Source: Gordonia hankookensis (GTDB lineage Bacteria; Actinomycetota; Actinomycetes; Mycobacteriales; Mycobacteriaceae). From it: a stretch of DNA of 64,000 nucleotides. The translations under genes were made by a program, and so were the position numbers. Below, piece after piece: positions 36,205-43,620 of the stretch. The DNA lies in contig NZ_JACWMS010000005.1 in assembly GCF_014673215.1 (NCBI RefSeq), forward strand, positions 1 through 64,000. Reading direction: 5' to 3'. The notes beneath the pieces are model-generated. The model searched no databases. It saw only the letters and a list, made by a program, of their open reading frames with translations, and had not been told where the DNA came from. Position 1 is the first letter of the stretch. The number at the start of each line of letters is the position of its first letter.

Positions 36205-36258
36205 GATCACGGCACGAGCCGGTCACGATCGGGTATCGCCTCGGCGAGGCCGCCGGGA

Positions 36259-36660
36259 TCAGACGTCGCCGGTCACGGCCGCGCGAAGGGCGACCAGATC
36301 GCGCTCCACGGCTGCGCAGTCTGCTGCGAACTCGTCGTCGGTGAGGTCGCGTTGCCGGACCGTGAAGACCACCTCGGAGCCATCCGGATGACCGATGACC
36401 CGCAACGGGTTGGCGACGACCATGCCATCGGGCAGGGTCACGTCGTGATCGAGGATCCCATACGGATTCGGCGGGGCGAACCGCACGATCACCTCGCCCA
36501 TCGGAGATGCGGCGACCAGCGCATCACCGTCGCGACGAACGCCTGCGGCCAGGCCCGCCGCCCAGGTGGGGAGATTCTCCGGATCTGCCGCGAAGGCATA
36601 GACGTCCGCGGCCGACGCCGGTATGACGACGGACATGTGCCGACTCTCCATCTCGGTCAT
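36259..36660 (-). CDS. SRPBCC (START-like) domain protein
   Basis: A 133-residue protein with the ligand-binding SRPBCC fold: MSVVIPASAADVYAFAADP near the start, a mid-strand GVRRDGDALVA, and the C-terminal helix (AAVERDLVALRAAVTG). Members bind small hydrophobic ligands or act in cyclisation, and no specific function can be read. ATG 36660 is favoured by a TAGGCT -10 exactly 7 nt upstream; ATG 36636 has a Shine-Dalgarno-like ggagag and gives the family-typical N-terminus, so both may be used. It is divergent from the aroE-like gene, only 34 nt away. Confidence 0.75.
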   Translation of the reverse strand: MTEMESRHMSVVIPASAADVYAFAADPENLPTWAAGLAAGVRRDGDALVAASPMGEVIVRFAPPNPYGILDHDVTLPDGMVVANPLRVIGHPDGSEVVFTVRQRDLTDDEFAADCAAVERDLVALRAAVTGDV

Positions 36661-36667
36661 GGGCCAG

Positions 36668-36673
36668 AGCCTA
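36668..36673 (-). promoter_or_regulatory. -10 hexamer TAGGCT, leaderless promoter (SRPBCC gene)
   Basis: On the minus strand TAGGCT ends 7 nt before ATG 36660. Confidence 0.45.
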
Positions 36674-36682
36674 GCGCCGGAT

Positions 36683-36688
36683 TACTGT
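36683..36688 (+). promoter_or_regulatory. -10 hexamer TACTGT, leaderless promoter (aroE-like gene)
   Basis: TACTGT ends 6 nt before ATG 36695. The two divergent -10 elements are only 9 nt apart, so the promoters must compete for polymerase. Confidence 0.45.
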
Positions 36689-36694
36689 GAGTTC

Positions 36695-37510
36695 ATGCCC
36701 ATCCTGAACAAGGACATGACGGTGTGCATCTCACTTGCCGGTCGCCCATCCAACATCGGCACGCGATTTCACAATCATCTCTACGACGAACTGGGTCTCG
36801 ACTACATCTACAAGGCGTTCAGCACCGACGACATCGAGGGTGCCATCCGGGGTGTGCGTGCCCTCGGCATCCGCGGCTGCTCGGTGTCGATGCCGTTCAA
36901 AGAGGCCGTCATCCCGCTCGTCGACGTGATGGAGGAATCCGCGTCGGCGATCGAATCGGTCAACACCATCGTCAACGATGCCGGCACACTCACCGCCTCG
37001 AACACCGACTACGAGGCAGTCGCGACGCTCCTCGCCGAACATGGCCTCGACCCGCGCGCGACAGTGGCCGTCCGTGGATCGGGCGGCATGGCCAAGGCAG
37101 TGGTCGCAGCGTTTCGGGGGGCCGGATTCGACGATGTCACGGTGATCGCTCGCAACGCAGGCGCCGGCGCGGCACTGGCCGCGAGGTATGGGTACGCCTA
37201 CACCGCGGACGAACCCCGGTCGGGAACCTCCGTGCTGGTGAACGTGACGCCGCTGGGAATGCATGGCGCGGACGAGGACGCGCTGTCGTTCGGCGGGGAT
37301 CGGATCGCGGCGGCCGACGTGGTGTTCGACGTGGTCGCCTTCCCCTCGGACACGCCCCTGATCCGACGGGCCCGCGCGGAGGGCAAGCGAGTCATCACCG
37401 GGGCCGAGGTGATCGCCCTGCAGGCCGCCCGCCAGTTCGAGCGCTACACGGGGGTGAGCCTCACCAGGGAACAGGTCGTGCGGGCCTCGGAGTTCTCCCG
37501 CGCGGTATAG
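36695..37510 (+). CDS. Shikimate 5-dehydrogenase-like protein
   Basis: A 271-residue AroE-family oxidoreductase. The N-terminal substrate domain has the catalytic Lys in VSMPFKEA and the Asp in ASNTDYEAV, and the C-terminal NADP Rossmann domain carries VRGSGGMAKAVVAA (GSGGMA in place of GAGGAA) and the VNVTPLGMHG loop. The retained catalytic pair argues for an active dehydrogenase, but the N-terminus (KDMTVCISLAGRPSNIGTRF) differs from the SKSPxxHN substrate loop of true AroE, so the substrate is probably not shikimate. No other shikimate genes are nearby. Confidence 0.82.
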   Translation: MPILNKDMTVCISLAGRPSNIGTRFHNHLYDELGLDYIYKAFSTDDIEGAIRGVRALGIRGCSVSMPFKEAVIPLVDVMEESASAIESVNTIVNDAGTLTASNTDYEAVATLLAEHGLDPRATVAVRGSGGMAKAVVAAFRGAGFDDVTVIARNAGAGAALAARYGYAYTADEPRSGTSVLVNVTPLGMHGADEDALSFGGDRIAAADVVFDVVAFPSDTPLIRRARAEGKRVITGAEVIALQAARQFERYTGVSLTREQVVRASEFSRAV

Positions 37511-37525
37511 GTCGCGAAACGCTCG

Positions 37526-38365
37526 TCAGCTGTCGAGCACGGCTCCGATACGTGCCTCGAGGCCGGCGATCCCGCTGATGTCGATACCGAAGGTGTCGAC
37601 GAGCAGGTCGAGCACATCGTGGGTCGTTGCGAGCGCGCGTTTCTCGCCCGAACCGTCCGGACGGTGGATTGCGAGATCGCGGCCACGAAGATTCCACCGC
37701 GCGTCGTCGACGATCTTGCACGCGGACAATCCGGTGCAGAAGTGCGAGCCCGGGTGCGTTGACGCGAACCAACTGCCCACCACGCTGTCGATCTCGGGCC
37801 GGGGGCGCGGACCGAACAGGTACAGAGGTTGCCAACGTCCACCGACCATCGATTCCATCGTGCGGAACCGGTCGTCGGGCCCGGCGCTGATGCGGAACGG
37901 CTCGAGATCGGTGTTCTGAGTTTCGTCCATCGTGAACCGCAAGGGTGCGGTTGGTGTCTGGCCTCCGAAGCCGACGTCCACGAGGAACCGCTGTGGATCA
38001 CCGGGGATCTCGACGGCGAGGAGCTGATGTGTCTCCGCGGGTAGCGGGCCGGGCTCCTTCATCCACACGACGCGCCCCGCGAGCGGATCGACCCGATAGC
38101 CGAGGGCGTCGAGAACGTGCCGGAACAGACCGTTGTGCTCATAGCAGAACCCGCCCCGGCGCCGCCGGACGAGTTTGTCCTGAAGGCTTTCTGCGTCGAG
38201 TCGTTCGACTGCGGTTCCGGTCAGCGGGTCGAGGTTCTCGAACGGGATCCGACGAACATGGGCTGATACCAGACCCGCCAGGGTCGGAAGTGAGGGAGTT
38301 CGGTCACCGGAATACGCGATACGTCGAAGATATGCATCGACGTCGACCTCGACGGAAGTGCTCAT
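37526..38365 (-). CDS. nat: Arylamine N-acetyltransferase
   Basis: A 279-residue NAT. The catalytic triad is visible: Cys74 in RGGFCYEHN, His113 in AETHQLLAV and Asp130 in FLVDVGFGG. In mycobacteria NAT acetylates isoniazid and uses propionyl-CoA from cholesterol catabolism. It starts at ATG 38365; the longer upstream frame lacks NAT homology. Unlike in M. tuberculosis, there are no hsa steroid genes beside it in this window. Confidence 0.92.
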   Translation of the reverse strand: MSTSVEVDVDAYLRRIAYSGDRTPSLPTLAGLVSAHVRRIPFENLDPLTGTAVERLDAESLQDKLVRRRRGGFCYEHNGLFRHVLDALGYRVDPLAGRVVWMKEPGPLPAETHQLLAVEIPGDPQRFLVDVGFGGQTPTAPLRFTMDETQNTDLEPFRISAGPDDRFRTMESMVGGRWQPLYLFGPRPRPEIDSVVGSWFASTHPGSHFCTGLSACKIVDDARWNLRGRDLAIHRPDGSGEKRALATTHDVLDLLVDTFGIDISGIAGLEARIGAVLDS

Positions 38366-38558
38366 GGCACCATCGTCGCATCGCGCGTTCATGACGAGTG
38401 CGGAGATCGCGGACGACGTGGGGTCCATTCGTCTGGCACACTTGTGGGTGCCGACGTGATGCATTGCTTTTAGCTGGTCGTGACTCTCGTACCGCGCCCC
38501 TTCACGGACCGACCCTCCGTGGCGCCAAGGCTCCGAGCAGAAAGCAACGAGGCGCATC

Positions 38559-39623
38559 GTGTCGAACTCGAACAGTCCCACCCTTGCCCGCAACCGATTC
38601 GTCAGTTCGTACTCGGATCTGGTGGCCGAGGTGCGCGACACCGGTCTCCTCGAACGTCGGCGCACCTACTACGTCATACGGATCGCCGCCACGATCGCCG
38701 CCTTCGTCGCGGTCTGGGCGGGCGTCGTGATGATCGGGGATTCGTGGTGGCAGCTGGCACTCGCAGCGGCGCTGGCCGTGATCAGCACGCAGTTCGGCTT
38801 CCTCGGACACGACGGAGCACACCGCCAGATGTTCGCATCGGCGTCGGCCAACGAGTGGACCGCCCGGATCGTCGCAGGTGCGTTCGCCGGTTTGTCGCTG
38901 CACTGGTGGCGGGCCAAGCACAACCGACATCACAAGGCGCCCAATCAGATCGGTGTCGATCCGGACATCGAACCCGGACCGATCGCGTTCGTGCCTGCCG
39001 ACGCGGAGGGCCGCGCCGGCATCAGCGGCTGGTTCACGCGGCACCAGGGATGGCTCTTCTTCCCGCTGGTGACACTCGAGGGTGTCGCTCTACACATCTC
39101 CAGTATCCAGGGGCTGATCGGGCGCGCGCCGGTGGCGCATCGCGCGCTGGAACTCGCCTTGATCGTGGGCCGGCTGTTGTTCGGTATGGTCCTGCCGCTG
39201 GTGCTGATGCCGTTGCCGATCGCGGTCGCATTCATCGTCGTCCACCTGGCCCTGTTCGGCTTACTGCTCGGCGGCTCCTTCGCGCCCAATCACAAAGGGA
39301 TGCCGTTGGTACCCAAGGACATGCGGGTGGACTTCCTGCGGCGCCAGGTGCTGATGTCGCGCAACATCCGGGGTGGCCGATTCACCGATTTCATGATGGG
39401 CGGGCTCAACTACCAGATCGAGCACCATCTGTTCCCGAGTATGCCGCGGCCGAACCTGGCCAAGGTGCAGCCGCTGGTTCGCGCCCACTGCGCGCGTCAC
39501 GGGGTGACCTATACGGAGACGTCGCTCGTGGGTTCCTATGCGATCGTCCTCCGTTATCTGAACCAGGTGGGCCTCGGTGAGCGTGACCCGTTCACGTGTC
39601 CGCTCGTCCAGACGTACCGCTGA
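38559..39623 (+). CDS. Membrane fatty acid desaturase
   Basis: A 354-residue FADS-type acyl-lipid/CoA desaturase with the three histidine boxes HDGAH (about residue 85), HNRHH (about 122) and QIEHH (about 288) that hold the di-iron centre, and four membrane-spanning segments in two hairpins. It introduces a double bond in a fatty acyl chain in the membrane. Start GTG 38559 follows cgaggcgcatc. It resembles mycobacterial DesA3-like linoleoyl-CoA desaturase-type proteins. The electron donor partner is not beside it. Confidence 0.9.
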   Translation: MSNSNSPTLARNRFVSSYSDLVAEVRDTGLLERRRTYYVIRIAATIAAFVAVWAGVVMIGDSWWQLALAAALAVISTQFGFLGHDGAHRQMFASASANEWTARIVAGAFAGLSLHWWRAKHNRHHKAPNQIGVDPDIEPGPIAFVPADAEGRAGISGWFTRHQGWLFFPLVTLEGVALHISSIQGLIGRAPVAHRALELALIVGRLLFGMVLPLVLMPLPIAVAFIVVHLALFGLLLGGSFAPNHKGMPLVPKDMRVDFLRRQVLMSRNIRGGRFTDFMMGGLNYQIEHHLFPSMPRPNLAKVQPLVRAHCARHGVTYTETSLVGSYAIVLRYLNQVGLGERDPFTCPLVQTYR

Positions 39624-39640
39624 TCGCGGCGGTCGGCATC

Positions 39641-41377
39641 TCAGTCGAACAGTCGCCGGAACAGGTTGGTCTCCGCCAGGTCGACGAGTTCATCGCCGCG
39701 ACCGGACATCACGGTGCGCAAGGCGTACAGGGTGAAGCCCTTGGCCTGTGCTGCGGTCACCGTCGGAGGGATCGAGAGTTCCTGCCGGGCGGTCACGACA
39801 TCCAGCAAGGCAGGTCCGTCGTGCTCGAGGAACGCGCGGACCGCGCCGGTCAGATCGTCCGGCTGCTCGACCCGACGTCCGAAGATGCCCACCGCGGAGG
39901 CGAGTTCGGCGAAGTTCGGATTGTCGAGCTGTGTCCCGTAGTTCACGAAACCGGCGGCTTTCATCTCCACCTCGACGAAGTTGAGTGACGAGTTGTTGAA
40001 CACCACGATCTTCACGGGCAGCTTGTTCTGGGTGATCGTCAGCAACTCGCCGAGCAGCATGGTGAGCCCGCCGTCGCCGGCGAGCGCGATGACCTGACGC
40101 CCCGGGTACGCCGACTGCGCACCGACTGCCTGCGACACCGCATTGGCCATGCTGCCGTGCGAGAACGACCCGATGAGTCGGCGTCGGCCGTTCATCCTCA
40201 GATATCGCGCGGCCCACACCACCGGTGACCCGACGTCGGGGATGAAGACCGCGTCGTCACTCGCCAGGTCGCTGATCAGCCGGGCCAGGTACTGAGGATG
40301 GATCGGCTGCCGGTTGCGGTCGTTATCGGCGAGTTCGTCGAGGCTCTCGCGAGCCTTCACATAGTGGCGGCGCGCCGATCGGAGGTGGTCGGAACCACGG
40401 TTGCGGTCGATCAACGGTGCCAACCGGGGGATGGTGTCGGCGACACTGCCCACCAGGCCGAGATCGACCGGGGTGCGCCGACCGATCTGCTCGCCGCGGA
40501 TGTCGACCTGGATGATGGTGGCCTTGGACGGATAGAACTGCTGGTAAGGGAAATCGGTCCCCAGCATCAGCAGGGCATCACATTTCTCGATGGCCCGATA
40601 GCCCGAGGAGAAGCCCAGCAGTCCGGTCATCCCGACGTCGTACGGATTGTCGTACTCGACGAACTCCTTGCCGCGTAGCGCGTGGACGATCGGCGCCTGC
40701 AACGCCCCGGCCAGCTCGACCACCTCGTCGTGCGCCCCGGCGACGCCCGCTCCGGCCAGGATGGTCACCGCTTGCGCCTTGTTGAGAATGCCTGCGGCAG
40801 CGGTCAACCCGTCGTCGGTGGGTGCGACGACCCGGTCGACTCGGCGGATCGGCGCTCCCGCACGGCGATTCGTGCCCTTCGCCAAGAAGATCTCGCCCGG
40901 GATCACCAGCACGGCGACGTCGCTGGTCTCGACGGCGGTTCGCATCGCGATGTCGAGCAGACGCGGCAACTGCTCAGGAGTGCTGACCATCTCACAGAAT
41001 GCGCTGCACTCGACGAACAGCCGCTCCGGATGGGTCTCCTGAAAATACGTGCTGCCGATTTCGGGTGCCGGGATGTGTGCCGCGATCGCGAGTACCGGCA
41101 CCCGATTGCGGTGGGCGTCGAACAACCCGTTGATGAGATGGAGATTGCCGGGGCCGCAACTACCCGCACAGACCGCCAGATCGCCGGTCAGGGCTGCGTC
41201 GGCGGCTGCCGCGAAGGCCGCACCCTCCTCGTGGCGTGCGTGCTGCCAGGAGATGGTGCCGTCGCGGCGTAGGGCGTCGGTGAAACCGTTGAGCGAATCG
41301 CCCGGAATGCCGTACACGCGGCTGACCCCGGAGTTCTTCAACGACTCGATGATGTTGTCCGCCAAGGTTGTTGCCAT
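39641..41377 (-). CDS. poxB: Thiamine-pyrophosphate-dependent pyruvate oxidase/dehydrogenase (PoxB-type)
   Basis: A 578-residue ThDP enzyme in the pyruvate:quinone oxidoreductase group, which turns pyruvate into acetate and CO2 and passes electrons to quinone through FAD. It has the N-terminal Pyr domain with the catalytic Glu in ARHEEGAAFAAAA, the central domain (about 190-320), and the PP domain with ALAGDGGLTMLLGE and the NN pair of the Mg-ThDP motif (VFNNSSLNFVE). The start ATG 41377 has gaaaggacaagccc. A minus-strand promoter CCGACA-17-TAGCAT (41454-41482) lies upstream. Confidence 0.9.
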   Translation of the reverse strand: MATTLADNIIESLKNSGVSRVYGIPGDSLNGFTDALRRDGTISWQHARHEEGAAFAAAADAALTGDLAVCAGSCGPGNLHLINGLFDAHRNRVPVLAIAAHIPAPEIGSTYFQETHPERLFVECSAFCEMVSTPEQLPRLLDIAMRTAVETSDVAVLVIPGEIFLAKGTNRRAGAPIRRVDRVVAPTDDGLTAAAGILNKAQAVTILAGAGVAGAHDEVVELAGALQAPIVHALRGKEFVEYDNPYDVGMTGLLGFSSGYRAIEKCDALLMLGTDFPYQQFYPSKATIIQVDIRGEQIGRRTPVDLGLVGSVADTIPRLAPLIDRNRGSDHLRSARRHYVKARESLDELADNDRNRQPIHPQYLARLISDLASDDAVFIPDVGSPVVWAARYLRMNGRRRLIGSFSHGSMANAVSQAVGAQSAYPGRQVIALAGDGGLTMLLGELLTITQNKLPVKIVVFNNSSLNFVEVEMKAAGFVNYGTQLDNPNFAELASAVGIFGRRVEQPDDLTGAVRAFLEHDGPALLDVVTARQELSIPPTVTAAQAKGFTLYALRTVMSGRGDELVDLAETNLFRRLFD

Positions 41378-41453
41378 GGGCTTGTCCTTTCGGCAGGGAG
41401 CGCGACGATGGTCGGTCGTTCTCTCTCGGCCCCCGTCTACGCCCCCTCGGCCG

Positions 41454-41482
41454 ATGCTACCCGAGCAATTCGGGGGTGTCGG
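41454..41482 (-). promoter_or_regulatory. Candidate promoter of the poxB-like gene
   Basis: On the minus strand CCGACA (41477-41482), 17 nt, TAGCAT (41454-41459), giving a leader of about 70 nt with a ribosome site before ATG 41377. The rest of this 200-nt gap shows nothing else. Confidence 0.4.
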
Positions 41483-41579
41483 GCACATGACGTGAGTACC
41501 GTGGACGGTCAGTGATCGTGACGTCTCGCCGCACAGGAACCGAGCACATCCCCCAGGTGCGTGATCTGCGGTCCGCGAC

Positions 41580-41978
41580 CTAACGGGTCCCGTCCGCCGA
41601 GAGTGCAGACGGGCCGAACACCTCCGCGCCCAGGGCTTGCACCCGCCGGCGGAGCTCACGATCGGCGGTCACCACGATCCGTCGCCGATCGGGGTGTTCG
41701 GCGACGAACTCGACGATGCGGTCGTCCCCGGAGCCCGATGCCGGGACCGTGGTCACCGTGGCCGACGACGCCACCTGCCGCGCCTGCCCTTCCACGATCA
41801 TCACCACCGCGACCGGGCCGTCGACCTGGGACATCCCGGTGGCGGCGAGCCCCGACAGCCGGTCGCGAAGCCGTTCGGTCGCTCCGCGCCGGTCACGCCA
41901 CCAGCCATCGGGGACCGATCCGACGACGTTGGCCGCATCGACGATGATCACCGGGATCCCAGGGGTGGCCGAGTTCAT
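41580..41978 (-). CDS. NYN/PIN-like domain protein
   Basis: A 132-residue protein with the start of an NYN (PIN-like) nuclease fold: IVDAANVVGSVPDGWWRDR with the first acidic Asp and Asn, a middle Asp-containing DDRIVEFV, and RIVVTADRELRRRVQALGA carrying a third acidic site. The acidic residues suggest a metal-dependent RNase. It starts at ATG 41978; a GTG six codons upstream is possible. No partner is seen, so I cannot assign a toxin or RNA-processing role. Confidence 0.75.
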   Translation of the reverse strand: MNSATPGIPVIIVDAANVVGSVPDGWWRDRRGATERLRDRLSGLAATGMSQVDGPVAVVMIVEGQARQVASSATVTTVPASGSGDDRIVEFVAEHPDRRRIVVTADRELRRRVQALGAEVFGPSALSADGTR

Positions 41979-42005
41979 GGTTCCATCAAGCCACACCGCA
42001 CGCCC

Positions 42006-43439
42006 TCAGACGAGGGAGACACCATGGCAGAACCGATTCTCCGGGTCGAGCGCAGCCTTGATCGCGGCCAGCCGCCGCCGATTGGCCTCGCTGAACGCGC
42101 TCGTGGAGCGTTCCGACTTCTCCTCGCCCTCCAGAAAGTTCAAGTAGGCCGCACCGGTCACGAACGGAGCCAACGCCTCCCGGGTGAGGCGCAACGCGGA
42201 TTCGACGGCCAGCGCGAGCTGCGGGTCGGGCACGATCGAGGCGAGCTCCAGCAGGAATGTGCCGTCGCGTCCTCGGTCGTTCGGCGAGGCCGCCGCCCCG
42301 CGTGACACGGCGCCACCGGCGTGGCGGATCTCGGCGAACAGGATCAGCGGCATCGCACCGGGGCTCGGGAGCACCCGGGACGCGAGGATGTCGGCGGCCT
42401 CGCCGGTCAGTTCGTCCATCCATTCGGTCGTCACCATCGCGGGTACGGGATCGGTCGGGTCCATGCTGATCGCGTCCGCTGCGGTGAACGGCATCTCTGC
42501 CCACATGTCGACCTCGGGCGTCTTCCAGTTCCGCCATTCGTCGATCACGGACCTGCCGAGGTCCAGGTCGCCTGACCAGCAACCGCGGATCATGGTGAAA
42601 CTCTTGCCGCGGAAGGGTTCCGGCACGATGTCGAGAGGCGGGAAGTTCATCAGCGTCACCGCCGACGTCAGATCCTCGGACTGATCCGGGGCCCACTCGG
42701 AGAATCTCCGCATGATCTCCGGGGCATCCTCGGCAGAGTAGAGCAGATTGCCTGCGTAGACCGTCGTGACCGGGAACAGGTCGATCACCACATCCGTGAC
42801 CACTCCGATGCTGCCTGCGCCACCTCCCTTGAGGGCCCAGAAGATGTCGGGATGGCTGGTGGCGCTGACCCGCAGCGGATTGCCGTCGGGGGTCACCAGG
42901 TCGAACGATCGCACGGCATCCGAGGCGAGTCCGTACTTGCGTCCGAGCCAGCCGAAGCCACCACCGAGGGTGTAGCCGACCACCCCGACGTCGGTGGTCG
43001 ACCCGAGAAGCGGGGCGAGGCCGTGACGCTGTGCCTGCTCGAGCGCAGGGGCCCATTTGGCACCGGCGCCGACCGTGGCGGTTCGTGCGATGGGATCGAT
43101 GCTCACGTCGGTCATCTCGGAGGTGTTGATCAGCAATGCACCGTCGGCCGACGGTCCGGGGCCGTGACCCGTCGCCTGGATCGCGACGCGCAGTCCCTCG
43201 GCGGCCGCGAAGCGGACCGCTTCGGCGACGTCGAAGCGGTTGGACGGCACGGCGATCACGGCGGGCCGATGATCCGACAACAGGTTGAAACCGCAGCGTG
43301 CGGCGTCGTAGCCGGCGTCGTCGGGGCCGTGCACGGCGCCGGAGATGCGGTCGGCCAGGTCGGCGAGCACCGACGTACGGGCGCGAACGGTCAGGTCCGA
43401 ATCACCGGTGGGGGACGGGGAGGTGGTCTGGATCGTCAT
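42006..43439 (-). CDS. FAD-linked oxidase with berberine-bridge C-terminus
   Basis: A 477-residue secreted-type or cytosolic PCMH/BBE flavoprotein. The FAD-binding domain (about 55-220) has the histidine in QATGHGPG expected for 8-alpha covalent flavin attachment, and the sequence VGYTLGGGFGWLGRKYGLASD. The second, cysteinyl attachment site seen in bicovalent members is absent (TTDVGVVG in its place). A BBE domain occupies the C-terminus (about 425-470, YLNFLEGEE). It oxidises an unknown sugar or natural-product substrate with oxygen. Start ATG 43439 follows gaggaaccatcc. The gap upstream has three SARP-type heptamers, so the regulator encoded next door probably controls it. Confidence 0.85.
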   Translation of the reverse strand: MTIQTTSPSPTGDSDLTVRARTSVLADLADRISGAVHGPDDAGYDAARCGFNLLSDHRPAVIAVPSNRFDVAEAVRFAAAEGLRVAIQATGHGPGPSADGALLINTSEMTDVSIDPIARTATVGAGAKWAPALEQAQRHGLAPLLGSTTDVGVVGYTLGGGFGWLGRKYGLASDAVRSFDLVTPDGNPLRVSATSHPDIFWALKGGGAGSIGVVTDVVIDLFPVTTVYAGNLLYSAEDAPEIMRRFSEWAPDQSEDLTSAVTLMNFPPLDIVPEPFRGKSFTMIRGCWSGDLDLGRSVIDEWRNWKTPEVDMWAEMPFTAADAISMDPTDPVPAMVTTEWMDELTGEAADILASRVLPSPGAMPLILFAEIRHAGGAVSRGAAASPNDRGRDGTFLLELASIVPDPQLALAVESALRLTREALAPFVTGAAYLNFLEGEEKSERSTSAFSEANRRRLAAIKAALDPENRFCHGVSLV

Positions 43440-43522
43440 GGATGGTTCCTCACTGTGTGCCGGCGTCGCCGGCGCGGGTCGGGGGTCCGGTGTACCGGAT
43501 GTGAAGAACTCTCGTCGCAGGC

Positions 43523-43551
43523 GCTTGAAGGTCACTTGGAACCGACTTGGA
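43523..43551 (-). promoter_or_regulatory. Three SARP-type heptamers at 11-bp spacing
   Basis: On the minus strand the heptamers TCCAAGT, TCCAAGT and TTCAAGC occupy 43545-43551, 43534-43540 and 43523-43529, each 11 bp apart. SARP regulators bind direct heptamers spaced by 11 bp upstream of a -10; here gagagt lies about 10 nt downstream as a weak -10. The array is about 85 bp upstream of the FAD oxidase start. Confidence 0.55.
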
Positions 43552-43620
43552 TCTGGGTCGAGTGTGCGCAATTGCCCGCTCAGCGGCGCGTCTCAGTGCG
43601 GTGTCGGTGTCTGTGCCGGT

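Noticed and set aside
36188..36210. CRP/Cmr-type site TGTGA...TCAC upstream of the DUF4185 gene
   Set aside because: The half-sites are 17 rather than 16 bp overall and the right arm is imperfect; the 9-bp array explains the region better.
41580..41978. Toxin-antitoxin module
   Set aside because: The NYN/PIN-like protein has no small partner gene beside it, so a toxin call is not supported.
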